From Isoetes taiwanensis (lineage: Eukaryota > Streptophyta > Lycopodiopsida > Isoetales > Isoetaceae): 64,000 nt of DNA. Location: NCBI GenBank assembly GCA_021234155.1, contig JAJEKV010000100.1, forward strand, positions 2,146,116 to 2,210,115, written 5' to 3'. The notes under the pieces were generated by a model. The model had not been told where the DNA came from and did no database searches. It worked only from the letters and a program-made list of their open reading frames with translations. Shown here piece after piece: positions 1 through 11,734 of this stretch. The translations under genes were made by a program, and so were the position numbers. Numbering within the stretch: the first letter of the stretch is position 1; every line of letters begins with the position of its first letter.

Positions 1-44
1 TTTTAGAATTATGTAAGTAATTTGTTATTTGGTTTTTTGGAAAG

Positions 45-541
45 TGAAGAGTTTTATGATGTTGACAAGCATAGTCCTGTCAAACTGGCACACCTGTCAA
101 AGGAAACTACACCAATTACATCACCTACTAAATCTCCTTTCAAAGGTTGCTTGACATTTTGTTTGGTTATGTAACTGTTTATGTTCAGTGTTTGTGTTGT
201 TGTTTATTTTACAATGTTCATGCAGTTCCAGATTTTTTCAAGATGCCTGCAAAAAAAATTCTTTCTTCAGCATTGAAGACACTTCACCTGCATCAAAAGG
301 ATATGCTGAAGATGTGGAGAGCAGTCCTGATATTGCTTCTCCAACCACTTTGGCAGATGCATGGATGGAGGTGTGGAAGAAGCAACATCAAAAGTCTTTC
401 CATGCAGGTAGAAAACTCAAGCATGGGGGAGGAAGCAGCAGCAGGGGTCTAGAACTTCTTGCAGAAGGGGCAAAGGCTGGTGATGACAATGACAAAGAAA
501 ATGAAGAAGAGAAGGAAAAAGAAAAGCAAGGTTCACTGGCA
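45..541 (+). CDS. Two exons of an unrecognised plus-strand gene (partial)
   Basis: Two coding-looking stretches fit one spliced frame: an exon at about 45-145, ending CAAAG before GTTGCT, and an exon at 226-541, starting after TGCAG and ending before GTGAGC. The product is rich in Ser, Pro, Thr and charged residues. It has a run typical of disordered regions (TSPTKSPFK) and a C-terminal Glu/Lys-rich stretch. A run of eight A at about 245-252 is where the frame must change for the better-coding reading (SIEDTSPASKGYAEDVE and on) to follow exon 1. This may be a real frameshift, a homopolymer error or a wrong splice choice. The rest of the gene lies left of the window or is lost, because nothing matching it is seen after 541. 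I do not recognise the family. Confidence 0.35.
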
Positions 542-1940
542 AGTGAGCTATTACATTTTTTAGTGGTTAAATTTCAGTGTCTCATATGTTGGATTCCACA
601 TGGCTTATATTTCTGTGACTTGCTTATTCGTATAAGAACTAATGGCTGCAATTTGTTCATAAGTTCATTCTAACACAAGGCACCTTTCCCTTCCAAAGTA
701 CTAATGAATGTTGTAAGCATTAGTGCTCATTGAATTATCATTATCTCCATTCTGCTATTTTATGGTCTATATTCCATTCAATTATGTGGTCAGTCTTTCC
801 TGTCACAGAAAGTGTTGGATTGTAGCATAGTATCCTGCATCACAAGCAGGATCTAAATCAATAATTTCGTCAAAGCATCACTTTTGGCTCCTTATTATTA
901 TTCTCAAGTCTTATTTGTCAAGGCATCTCATAATATTTGAAGGATATGAATTATTCGCTCATGCATATACCTATTCCATCCAAAAGTGCTAAAAAATATC
1001 ACTTTGGGCAGCCTATGCTTGCTGAAATGCATTCTGTCCATAATAGAAGATTTTGAAATTCTGTTCAAAGAATAGGACCTAGAAGCCTTTTCCAGCCATG
1101 CCAGAAGGGAAAAGAGTGTATGATTGTGCCCATTTGGAAAGCTTGCTCTTGGTGGGCTCTTTTGGTGGTGGAAAAGATGGATGCTCTGCATATGTTTTAA
1201 CACTAAACTTCAAGAAATGATGCAGGTCAGTGGATTAACCTTAGCTTTGATAAAGATTTCTCAAGGATGATCTAAGCTGCTTGATACATTCTCGATTAAT
1301 GTAGTTGTTGAATATCTATGGCTAAGTACTCTGTGAAAAGAAGGGATTAAATATAGACATGCTTAAATCATTGCTACCATTCTCATTACAAAATAGAGAA
1401 CAACAAACATGTAAAACGAATCCAAAACAATGCTTGAGAAACTATATCCCAACGAATGATATGATGGACCTGTTCTAAAACAACATTTATGAGACTATAA
1501 ATCCCAACAGATTATATGATAGAAACCTGTGGTGTTTGAGTAAAGTGAAAGCTTGACTGTGTTCAAGTGCAAGCAATTGATGGAAGCTAGCAGGTAAACA
1601 GGCAGGTTCATTGATTCCCCACGATTCAAGTACTCGGAAGACGTTAACGTTATTCTTAGTATAAGCTTTTCAGGATGCCCAAGAGTTAGACAGCGATAAT
1701 GGAGATGCGGAAAAGGGAGTGTTAAAGGCCCCCGAACACCGATGCGGAAAGGTTGATAAATGCGGAAATGCAGAAAGATTGATAACATGTACATTGGTCA
1801 CTTAGTTTCATGCACCCAGAAGGGAAACTCTGCCGGAATGCTTAGTTCTTCTGATTCGGAGCTGGATTTGAGGTCGGCGAAAAGGTACGTTTTGCTCGAG
1901 CTTTACCTGCTTTATCCGCTTCTGCTTGTCGCGCTTTTTT
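542..1940. other. Non-coding stretch, no gene recognised
   Basis: AT-rich sequence with only short chance reading frames. A short stretch near 1110-1210 has a weakly coding look on the plus strand, but no family or splice structure could be assigned. The right edge abuts the 3' end of the minus-strand L1 at a short T-run (about 1936-1941). Confidence 0.4.
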
Positions 1941-1944
1941 GTAC

Positions 1945-4900
1945 CCCAATATCTAACTACAAGCCCAAAATATACTCAACCCCCCTGCCTCCCAATGAGC
2001 ATCTGCTATATTGAAGCGATCCTGCAGATCCTGCCAAGCTTCTAATATTTTCCTCATTACAGGGGAAGTACCTCGACCCATTGAGAATTTATAGAAGTAG
2101 GAGCTAACCTCATCTCTAGGGGACGAGGGTTTCCCCTTTATCTTACCTTGTTGTAGCCAGTAGCGCACAAAGGAAATAGCTGGGGATGCGTCCCCTTGGA
2201 TAGCCCTCCAGACAAACTTGGCTGCCAAAACCTTTCCTTGGACCATTGGATCTTTACATCCTAATCCCCCATCCTTCCTACTTCGGCACATTTCTGACCA
2301 TGCAACCCCAGATATCTTCCTCCCCAGATGAATTTACGAATGATTACTAGTAACTCGTCATACACATATTTCTGTGCCACAATAGCTGAAGAGTAGTAAA
2401 TATGAGTCGCATTAAGGATTGCATTGGCTACTGTCACTCTCCCCATGGTGGACAGGGACTTGCAGGACCAGAGGTTAACCTTCTTTCGAATCCTTTCTAT
2501 AATTGGCGCCCAAAGACCTTTTAGATTTTCACCAAGGTTAAGTGGCATACCCAGCAACTTAGTCGTCTCTGTAGCTGCCACCGTATGATAGTTCCACGCC
2601 CTGACCCTTGTATCAGTGTCTTCTTCAAAAGGCCATATTACATCACATTTAGCATGATTAAGCCCAATCCCCGATATGGAGTAAAAAGATTTTAAAACCT
2701 GTTGAAAGGCAGGGAAACTCCCATCATCATACCTTAAGAATAAAAAGGTATCGTCTGCATATTGCATAATAGTCATAGTTTTATTGGAACCTGGAAGAAG
2801 TAACCCATTCAACAATCCTCTCATCATCAAGCTTTTCACCATACAAGTTAAGAGATATGCCATGATTATAAAAAGGTAAGGCGCAAGGGGACACCCCTGC
2901 CTAATTCCCTTTCTAAGCTCAAAGAGATCAGTCGGCTGCCCATTAACCAGAACAGATGCTGATGCCATCTTGTTCAAGCCCATAATTAACTCTATAAAGT
3001 TGACTTCAAAGCCCATATGAACCATTACATTTTTTAGCCCACTCCACCTAATAGAGTCATAGGCTCTACGAAAATCCAGCTTCAGCAATACACAATTCTG
3101 GCGAGAAGACTTACACCAATGGAGCCCCTCTCTTGCTGCCAGATAGTTGTCCAAAATGTTCCTGCCTGGGAGGAAGGCTGATTGTTCACATCCAATCAAA
3201 CGGGTTAAGATTGGCTTCAAACGATTAGCAATGACCTTCATAATTACTTTGTACAACACATTAGTTAGAGCTATTGGTCTCCATTCATTTAGTACCTGAG
3301 GCTTATGGACTTTTGGGATCAAGGAGATAAAGCCAGTTGCTAGGGCCGGGTGAAGGTATCTAGCTGCCCAAGCTCCCCTGATTGCAGCAGTAAAGGATGG
3401 CCCAAGAATGTCCCAAAATTCTACGTCGAACTCTGGCGGGAACCCATCTGGTCCTGGAGACTTACCAAAGGCCAAGGAACACAGAGTCTTATATATTTCT
3501 ACATCTCCAGGCTCTTGGAGTAGAATCCTATTATCGTTTTCAGCCACAACCTGGTCTTGCCCCAGAGAGGGAAGCCACTGAGAGCATTGATTGTTAAAAT
3601 CATTTGGAAGAGGATCCTCCTTAAAGAATTCCTCATAACTATCTCTGAAGTAGGATTTAATTTCTGCCTCATCTCTAAGAACTTCATTCTGATCATTAGT
3701 AACTGAAGTAATACTATTCTCCGCCAGTCTAGCTCATGCCAGTCTAAAAAAACACTTGGAGCTCTCATGGTCAACTTCTGCATACCATTTGGTCTTTGAT
3801 CTAATAGCAGCCCCTCGAGCCTCTTCCTCTTCTATAGCTTTAATTCGGACCTCTAGCTCCTCTTCAAGAGCCTGATTGGCTTCATTGAATGGGTCTAGAA
3901 TCAGACCTTGCTTAACATGCCGAATTTGGCTATACAACTCAACCTTAGTTTTCCGAAATTCACTAGCCCGCAGCTTCCCCCATTTTTTTATCCAATCCTT
4001 CATAATGGCATTTTTCCTGACCCATGATTTCATACTGGGAAGTCCCTCTTCCCTTGGCTGAGCTAACAGATATTCCCTGAATGGGGTGCAGAAAGTATCC
4101 TTCCCTAAGAGTCCTGTATTAAACTTAAAAGGAACATTTCCACTCCGTCTAGCGGAAGGGAGATCTTCAAATATTAGTTTTTGTGGAACATGATCTGACT
4201 GGGAAAAGGCAAGATCTCCTTCCACATAGCACCGATCCATGAAGGGGGCCGACTTGTTAGTCACATAGAATCTATCTAGTAGGCAGTAAACTCTGTCCCT
4301 TCCTTTTTGCTTATTCGACCATGAATACGGAGTGTTGGATGGTGGGAGAAGAACAAAACCACAATTATTGAGAAGGGAATCCCATGCCCTTCACTCCTCA
4401 CCCAAGAGATTCCTATGCAAACCAATCTTCTGATCCCAAATATCTGTCATATTAAGGTTGCCACCTAGTACCCAATTTGTCGTCGACCGACTGATCACCC
4501 AATCCATAATCTCCTTCCATAGAGTAGCTCTCTCTGCCGGCTTATTTGTTGCATAAATGTTAATAACTCCCCATTGAATACCATCTGTGTCAAATTGTAC
4601 TGCTTGCCACCTACCATCAGTTCCAGCATATTGTAGGGTACTATTAAACCCTTCCATAACGTACCCGTGCCCCCTTTGGTGTATCTAGCAGCACAAGTAA
4701 AAGAGGAATATTGGCTGCCTATCCAGGTGCCGAGGGAACTGGCCTCAAAGTCAGGAAGTCTATGCTCCTGGATGAGCAACATATCAGCATTCATTGATCT
4801 CATTGCCGCTAGAACTCTAGCTCTCTTAAGAGGACCTTTAATTCCCCGAAGATTCCAAGAAATAATCTTCATTCTATATTTATTTGATCGTCATAACCCC

Positions 4901-5062
4901 CTACCATTTCCTGCTGACCATAGAGGATTATCATCACATCCCCCCACTTGGATGCCATAGGGGGCCAGGCCATGCCACCCCAACCAACTAAGGGGTTAAA
5001 AGGAGAGGGTCGGTAGCTTGTAATAGATTTATAACCCCCTAACCCTTTAATAGATTCCAAGG
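1945..5062 (-). mobile_element. Plant L1-type LINE, ORF2 half (3' end to ORF2 leader)
   Basis: The minus strand carries, in order, a short leader open reading frame, an endonuclease, a reverse transcriptase and an RT C-terminal region. This is the second half of a plant L1 (Ta11/Cin4-like) non-LTR retrotransposon. The 3' end is probably close to the T-run at 1936-1941 (a poly-A in the element's sense). At its 5' side it fuses in frame to a PPR fragment at about 5062. The matching ORF1 lies further upstream at 6.56-10.8 kb. No target-site duplication was identified by eye. Confidence 0.8.
1953..4872 (-). pseudogene. L1 ORF2: EEP endonuclease plus reverse transcriptase, broken
   Basis: ORF2 starts at 4872 with MKIISWNLRGIKG, the first motif of an EEP (APE-type) endonuclease that nicks target DNA. 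LIQEHRL follows. The GDFN-equivalent reads GGNLN, and SDH lies near 4190. The reverse transcriptase (3547-2261) shows the finger motif FLPGRNILDN (about 3150), FRRAYDSIRW (about 3060), GIRQGCPLAPYLF (about 2890) and the catalytic YADD (about 2760). The part ending at 1953 (GGLGCKDPMVQGK, then WRAIQGD) is the thumb-distal region typical of plant L1 RTs. At least four frame changes separate the pieces (near 4500-4660, 4270, 3750 and 2280), so it cannot encode an active protein. The altered GGNLN motif also argues that it is dead. Confidence 0.85.
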
Positions 5063-5912
5063 CAACAAGCTGTTGCATTTTTTTATGGCAATCTAAGGCA
5101 AGTAAAACTTCTCCCAAATTTGCATATCCGTCAATCATTGCACCCCAAGTCACCACGTTTCTTTCTGGCAAATTTCCAAACACATGACATGTCTCATGGA
5201 GGCACCCACATTTGGCATATGCATCAACAAGGACGCTCCCTACACTGGCATTAGGTTGGATACCAACTTTAATCCACTCAATGTCTCTTTTGTTGGCACA
5301 TGCTTTTAAAAGGCTTGAATATGTCAACTCATTTGGTTTGCATCTTGCATGCATGTCAACTAAGGAATTTCCAACAGTAAGATCAAAATGAAGCCCATAG
5401 CCAATAACATGTTCGTGAATGAACCTAAGCTATGGTGTCATAAGACGGCCTTTAAGGGCAGCAACACAAATGTATTTGCCATTAATTGGACCAGATAGTA
5501 GCAACATTTTCAAATACCATTGCGGTGTGATATTGTTTCTCGCCAATTTTGCATGAACAATTGCACTCCATATATACCCACATGGGTTTTCGATTTTAGT
5601 AAAAACTCGATTTGCCTTAATCGGGCTTCCGCTAGTTGCAAACAACCGGCTGAGGTGGGCAGCTAAAAAGGCAATAACGGGAGTCATCAAAACCTGAACC
5701 TGCCTGCCACATTCTAAATTTGGAGGGTTCATGCATTCCTTGAGCATACAATCGGCCTGATTTTCAGACCATCCGAAGTTATCATAGGTTGCAGATATAC
5801 AAAGGTGAACAGCAAGTCCGATATTTTTTAAAGTGCAAGACATCCGATCAAGTTGCGCCAACATTAAGACATCATTTAAAGTACCCAAAAGAATTTTTTT
5901 AACTGTCTGCAT
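5063..5912 (-). pseudogene. Pentatricopeptide repeat (PPR) protein fragment
   Basis: Read on the minus strand from 5912, the frame is continuous to about 5063 except for one TAG at 5430-5432. It shows PLS-type PPR motifs: VGNSLVDMHARC, NELTYSSLLKACAN, ASVGSVLVDAYAKCGCL, and NVVTWGAMIDGYANLG. Such proteins bind organellar transcripts for editing or processing. The N-terminal half (5912-5430) is more diverged. The fragment ends in KKMQQ, and the same frame runs on into the leader of the L1 ORF2 down to 4869, so the junction is an in-frame fusion. No DYW or E domain is present. It is either a gene into which the L1 half inserted or a gene piece carried by the element. Confidence 0.75.
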
Positions 5913-6078
5913 AGTTTATATTGACATATCTAGTTTCAGTACATGAGGAAGTATCCCTGCTTGGTTACAGTTTCAATCTTCGCTGAGGTCTTAAGCCAGG
6001 TCTTATCAACCTAATACAACTCCTTATGAGAAACATTTGGATCATTGGAATTCCCCTTTTTATGCACCACACTTGGAG

Positions 6079-6215
6079 CATTCATGCAGGTTACAAACTT
6101 ACATAACAGCCATAATTCTGCTACATCTTCCTGCTTATAATGTATTGTCATTCATTCATTCATTCATGCAGGTCACTGAATTCACCTTGCATAGCAGCCA
6201 TACTTGTGCTACTTG
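6079..6215. repeat. 82-bp tandem duplication with ATTC microsatellite
   Basis: A block starting CATTCATGCAGG at 6079 recurs at 6161 with period 82. Both copies share the run with CAGCCATA and TGCTAC. Between them lies a CATT/ATTC run (6149-6166). It sits between the end of L1 ORF1 and the PPR fragment. On the minus strand this would be a TGAA-type tail, but the duplication suggests simple local repeat growth. Confidence 0.6.
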
Positions 6216-7164
6216 TTTGATATACCATTCTTCACCATACATCAGATGATTCCACACATATCCACTGCCATACTCAGCTAGAGATTTGTTGCTTATCTTA
6301 AGCATCATAGAGCAGCACACACATTGTACCTTTAAACCACAAACTTCTTTTTCCAACCACAAAACCTGATAACACCAACTAACTAGTGCAGACAGAACTA
6401 GTGCAGACAGAAGAAAGTAATAAGGGTAACAGTAAGAAAAAAACTCAAAATACGTGCCTCGTTCTTGGGATAAAACTGCTGCACTAATCCTAACTTTAGG
6501 TAGCCGCATAAGGGATATGTTTCCCCCTATATGTAGTAGACAAAACATTGCTTCATACAGACTTTTTCCCCTTACGAGCACCTTCTGATATAGAGTGCTC
6601 ATGAAGAACTTTGCAATGGCACCTGGAGCAAAGGAGACCTTTTTCTGCTGCTTGCCCTTCTTCTTCTTTGCATTAATAAGGTTCTCCTCCAGATTACAGA
6701 CGTCCAACCCATGTTCCTGATCACATGGTTCTTCACTAGCATTTGGAGATGCCTCAGCACTAGAGATAGCATCTGCATCATTGGGGGCCGCCAGAGAGCC
6801 TTTGTTGATCACCTTCTCCAACTGGGGAGGAGCTAAGTTGGCAATAGCAGTGGCTTCTTCAATTGCTTTTGCTGCCTCGTCATCAGAGATGACAGTTTTT
6901 TCACTGAAGCACTTCAAAGATCCTTGGTTACTCACCTATGCCAGCTAGATGGGGATTGAATTCGTACCATCTGAAGGAATGAGATCCATCTCAGCACTGG
7001 TCAAGACTTGCTGGCTGGTCAACTGCTCAGGGACACATGTCGCTGCCCCATTTGGTACAGGGTCAGCATCTTGACCAGGGGGAATCCAACTTGAAGATTT
7101 AATCCCCAGCTCTAAAGCTTGAATCCCCCGCTCATTATCACTACTCTTTTCACTTTCAAGTCCC

Positions 7165-9645
7165 TTTCCAGAGGATCTAGTAGGATCCGTCACCATCAGA
7201 TTTACAACTTGAGTAGAGTCAAAAGTGGGACCCTGGACCAAACAAGCAAGGTGATCATTGGCCTTTGCCTGTTCTTGCAGACTGTTCTGTTCCTGCAGGC
7301 TGCTCTCAAGGTTGGAACATTCTCCAACAAAATAATTGGGGCCAGTAGTCTTTATATTGGAGTTGTAACTACCTCGACCTCTCCGAGCACTAAAGAAACC
7401 TTTCCCTCTGTTTTTGCCAGCTCTTGAAACCAGAGTGAAACCATCTTCATCATCAACTACCTTATCTTTGCCTCTGGATTTGTCCTCCAACTGTTGGGAT
7501 TGCTGTGGCTGTTCATTTATATTAGTACATATGGCAGATGCATGGACCAGAGCACCACACATATGACAAGGAGGAGGCAATCCCGAGGTGACAAGCTTAA
7601 ACATAATTCTTTTTCCTTTGTAGCCTGCAAAGGGAACTTGGTCTGGTATAGGCTTAAGAATACCCATAGAAATGCAAATCTTTGGCGCCTCACTGTTACT
7701 ACTACCCATAGCTATGAAATCGCCAAGAGAGGAGGCTATAGATTTAAAAGCCTTTTCTGTCCAATACTCAGACCTTAAACTGCTCAAAGAAACCCAAACA
7801 GGATAGAAAAGTGCTTCTAGATTAGAAGGGTCAAAGTCTTCACGCCACCTTTGGAGCAAAAACTGGCCATTCAATGACGAAACAATGCCCTTTTTAAATA
7901 GAAGGTTGGCATCTTTTTCTGTAACAGTCGTGACCAGAAAATACAAGTTTCCCAACCAATGCACCCTTGGCGGAATTTTAGCTCTGCAGACTTTCCAGAG
8001 GATCTAGTAGGATCTGTCACCATCAGATTTACAACTTGAGTAGAGTCAAAAGTGGGACCCTGGACCAAACAAGCAAGGTGATCATTGGCCTTTGCCTGTT
8101 TTTGCAGACTGTGCTGTTCCTGCAGGCTGCTCTCAAGGTTGGAACATTCTCCAACAAAATAATTGGGGCCAGTAGTCTTTATATTGGAGTTGTAACTACC
8201 TCGACCTCTCCGAGCACTAAAGAAACCTTTCCCTCTGTTTTTGCCAGCTCTTGAAACCAGAGTGAAACCATCTTCATCATCAACTACCTTATCTTTGCCT
8301 CTGGATTTGTCCTCCAACTGTTGGGATTGCTGTGGCTGTTCATTTATATTAGTACATATGGCAGATGCATGGACCAGAGCACCACACATATGACAAGGAG
8401 GAGGCAATCCCGAGGTGACAAGCTTAAACATAATTCTTTTTCCTTTGTAGCCTGCAAAGGGAACTTGGTCTGGTATAGGCTTAAGAATACCCATAGAAAT
8501 GCAAATCTTTGGCGCCTCACTGTTACTACTACCCATAGCTATGAACTCGCCAAGAGAGGAGGCTATAGATTTAAAAGCCTTTTCTGTCCAATACTCAGAC
8601 CTTAAACTGCTCAAAGAAACCCAAACAGGATAGAAAAGTGCTTCTAGATTAGAAGGGTCAAAGTCTTCACGCCACCTTTGGAGCAAAAACTGGCCATTCA
8701 ATGACGAAACAATGCCCTTTTTAAATAGAAGGTTGGCATCTTTTTCTGTAACAGTCGTGACCAGAAAATACAAGTTTCCCAACCAATGCACCCTTGGCGG
8801 AATTTTAGCTCTGCAGACTTTCCAGAGGATCTAGTAGGATCTGTCACCATCAGATTTACAACTTGAGTAGAGTCAAAAGTGGGACCCTGGACCAAACAAG
8901 CAAGGTGATCATTGGCCTTTGCCTGTTCTTGCAGACTGTGCTGTTCCTGCAGGCTGCTCTCAAGGTTGGAACATTCTCCAACAAAATAATTGGGGCCAGT
9001 AGTCTTTATATTGGAGTTGTAACTACCTCGACCTCTCCAAGCACTAAAGAAACCTTTCCCTCTGTTTTTGCCAGCTTTTGAAACCAAAGTGAAACCATCT
9101 TCATCATCAACTACCTTATCTTTGCCTCTGGATTTGTCCTCCAACTGTTGGGATTGCTGTGGCTGTTCATTTATATTAGTACATATGGCAGATGCATGGA
9201 CCAGAGCACCACACATATGACAAGGAGGAGGCAATCCCGAGGTGACAAGCTTAAACATAATTCCTTTTCCTTTGTAGCCTGCAAAGGGAACTTGGTCTGG
9301 TATAGGCTTAAGAATACCCATAGAAATGCAAATCTTTGGCGCCTCACTGTTACTACTACCCATAGCTATGAACTCGCCAAGAGAGGAGGCTATAGATTTA
9401 AAAGCCTTTTCTGTCCAATACTCAGACCTTAAACTGCTCAAAGAAACCCAAACAGGATAGAAAAGTGCTTCTAGATTAGAAGGGTCAAAGTCTTCACGCC
9501 ACCTTTGGAGCAAAAACTGGCCATTCAATGACGAAACAATGCCCTTTTTAAATAGAAGGTTGGCATCTTTTTCTGTAGCAGTCGTGACCAGAAAATACAA
9601 GTTTCCCAACCAATGCACCCTTGGCGGAATTTTAGCTCTGCAGAC
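7165..9645. repeat. Three head-to-tail copies of an 827-bp ORF1 segment
   Basis: Copies are at 7165-7991, 7992-8818 and 8819-9645. Each begins TTTCCAGAGGATCTAG and ends GCTCTGCAGAC. By eye they differ at only a few positions (for example CTGTTCTG in the first against CTGTGCTG in the other two, and several changes special to the third), so the triplication is recent. The outer borders show that the join is between CAGAC and TTTCC with almost no shared bases, which fits end-joining or template switching better than unequal crossing-over for the first duplication. The third copy could then arise by unequal exchange. Confidence 0.95.
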
Positions 9646-9866
9646 CCGCTCCAAGACCTTAGCAATCTCCACTAAGTTGGGGTCACCTCTTGTAACTTTG
9701 CCAATCAGCCCAATCTGACTCAGCCGACGAATGCGATCTGCTACTTCCGGGATGTGTAAAGAAACACATACATCGTGTTCATTTGGATTTGAGGGAGGGT
9801 CAAGAAGATCAGAAAGGCATGGGATGGTCTTGGATCTACCATCCGTCACAACATGATCCGTCATCT

Positions 9867-10780
9867 CTAATATACCTCTAGCCAATATTGGCCACCTAAC
9901 CAAACTGGACAAACTACAAAAGCTTGTGAAGGCAAGATTGCTGGATCAGCAAAAACAAGAAACCTGATAGTTCGCCTGACAGAGGCAGGATCCCCTTGAA
10001 TAAGAAGACCTCCTAGGCAGTGAAATTGATCAGGAAAGAGAGTCCTATTATCGATCAAAGTAGACCAAAGCTCATCAACCGGGCCTTCGATCCACCCCCA
10101 CCATAGATGAATGCCGTTGGTTAAGATTACAGAGCGGAAGACAGATCTCCTTGGGGAAGAAGCAGAAGAGAGATGCGATAGCTCAGAACTAGATGCAGCA
10201 GAGATGGAGTTGATATGGGCATCCATGCAGCTCATAACACTCTATAAAACTCCACAGAAACCATTTCAGCTAGAGGATGACAATAGCAGGAAAAAAGAGA
10301 TGTAACTGGACGATCTTCCCCAAGATATGCAATCTTAAACTCAGTGGCTGTGGCTTGCTGATTTAAGGTGATAGAAAACTGGACACCAGTGAAGAATGAG
10401 TCAGGAAAGATATGCTGATCAACAAGCATACACCATAAATCTGCAGAAAACCCCTCAATCCAACCACAGCAAACCTCGTTTGTTGCAAAGATTACTGCAA
10501 AATATCTACTGAAATCAGGTGGTGAAGAAGGATAGGAAACCACGTATTGAGAGGAAAACTGGGCAGAAGTGGAGCAAATCACATCCAAAGGCAAGGGAAG
10601 ACCCATGAACCAGATGGAGAAGATGGACCAGAAGACTCAGGCTCAGGATACTTATAACCAGCCATGGAATGATTAGGGGAGGCCAGAACTAGATTTGCTG
10701 GAAAAGAGAATCGTAGGCAATCAGTGACAAATCTAGAGGAAGAAGGAAGAAGAAAATAGACGAGAGAAGAACAGGTCAAG
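9867..10780 (-). other. Two related N-terminal domains in L1 ORF1
   Basis: Two consecutive minus-strand frames, 10606-10232 and 10235-9867, encode proteins that resemble each other. Each has GWIEG followed by LW, then L-D, then FPD and a Phe, in the same order and spacing. A short frame ahead (10779-10579) supplies the probable start of the protein and runs into the first. This suggests an ancestral domain duplication ahead of DUF4283. I do not know a named family for it. Confidence 0.5.
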
Positions 10781-11230
10781 GAAGGGCAAAAAGGCCCTTT
10801 GCAGAGGAGATTGGCGTGTCAGAATCTCAGAGATAAAAATAAAGAGTCTAGTGAGTCAATGTAGGCCTGCAGATTAAGGGAGGGCCAGAGCAGAGCAGCT
10901 GCAGCACGTAACAGAGAAAGATCCTGATAGCAAATCAATCACTACCAATGAAACCTCAGATGCATCCATCAAGTCTTGGAGTAACCAACTAATTCAGACT
11001 AAGGTTCCACCTGTTAGAGAAAAAACCGGATAGGCCATTCCCCGGAAGTGCGGGCCCAACATCCCCCCCCAGGGGATCTACGTTGAAGGATTACTAAAGT
11101 GGCAAGCAACAAACCGATTGAATCAAATGAAAGAGTGAAAACATTTGCAGATACTAGAAGAAAAGTTCGTCTTCTCTCTCATCTCACTAGCGCCCAAATC
11201 TCACGCCCAAGCAATCAGCTAGTCATGATA
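10781..11230. other. Probable L1 5' leader and flanking DNA
   Basis: Purine-rich sequence on the plus strand (pyrimidine-rich in the element's sense) follows the ORF1 start, then unassigned sequence with a run of eight C near 11060-11070. No gene was recognised. The exact 5' end of the element is not visible. Confidence 0.35.
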
Positions 11231-11250
11231 AAAAATATGAAACAAAAATG

Positions 11251-11470
11251 TCAAATAGAATTTCTACAACTGCCTTCATTATGCCCGGCATTACCACAAC
11301 GTGTGCACTTGTACATATGCTTTTTTCAATCCCTGTCTTCTGTCCTATCCCGTTTTCTTTTAGGCCTACCAGGAGGATGACATGTTGCAGGAGGTAGCAA
11401 TTCATTATTTTCAAGAAGTTCAATATTTGGAGGATAGATACGGATATCATATAAATAGCAAAATGAGCTC
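11251..11470 (-). pseudogene. MULE transposase C-terminal tail with zinc knuckle
   Basis: In one minus-strand frame the order is IYPPNIE, then PPGRPKRKRDR, one TGA stop, then a CX2CX4HX4C knuckle (CTRCGNAGHNEGSC) and a stop at 11251-11253. A Pro-Pro-Gly-Arg-Pro-Lys basic hinge followed by a C-G-x-x-G-H-N knuckle is the signature end of Mutator-like (MULE) transposases. Only about 70 residues remain. The catalytic DDE part and terminal inverted repeats are not seen. Confidence 0.65.
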
Positions 11471-11734
11471 TACAAGTAACATGTATGGGTATAAAGCACA
11501 AGATGCCTACAAAGCTTCCCCTTCAATACGATTTCTATAAAAGCATTAAGTTAGTTGTCTTCAATCATTTCTGGTATTAGAATGATAGGCTTATCTCTAG
11601 CTTTTGGTGATTTTTAAATTACAAGGGGCTATTTGGGAAAATACTTAAGAATTAAGGGCATTTTGGGAATTTCACAAATACGAAGGGCTTTTTGGGAATT
11701 AAGTCAATAATTAAGGTTATTGGTAAATTTCCCT

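Larger units (their letters stand above)
6560..10780 (-). pseudogene. Plant L1 ORF1 (DUF4283 plus CCHC zinc knuckle), rearranged
   Basis: The minus strand encodes the nucleic-acid-binding ORF1 protein of a plant L1. From the N-terminus it has two related domains (10780-9867, described separately), then from 9912 a DUF4283-like domain (LLQRWREDFDP, YPVWVSLSSL, YWTEKAFKSIASSLG). A CX2CX4HX4C knuckle (CHMCGALVHASAIC) and a basic region with VDDEDGFTLVS follow. The C-terminus continues through 6945 and, after a short break, from 6935 to about 6560 (basic run KKKKGKQQKK). The central part is present three times (827-bp units, 7165-9645). Since 827 is not a multiple of three, each junction shifts the frame and ends the product early. 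A further frame change is seen near 9900. Chaperoning of L1 RNA is the family role; this copy is dead. Confidence 0.85.

Noticed and set aside
6149-6166. TGAA-type microsatellite as a LINE 3' tail for an ORF1-only element on the minus strand
   Set aside because: It lies inside an 82-bp tandem duplication and has no hairpin or A-rich stretch next to it, so local repeat growth explains it better.
7119-9432. Repeated plus-strand frames of 72-102 codons
   Set aside because: They recur only because the 827-bp L1 ORF1 block is repeated; the coding sense is the minus strand.
7165-9645. CRISPR-like regular spacing
   Set aside because: The units are long, contiguous and coding, with no short repeats separated by unique spacers; the genome is eukaryotic.
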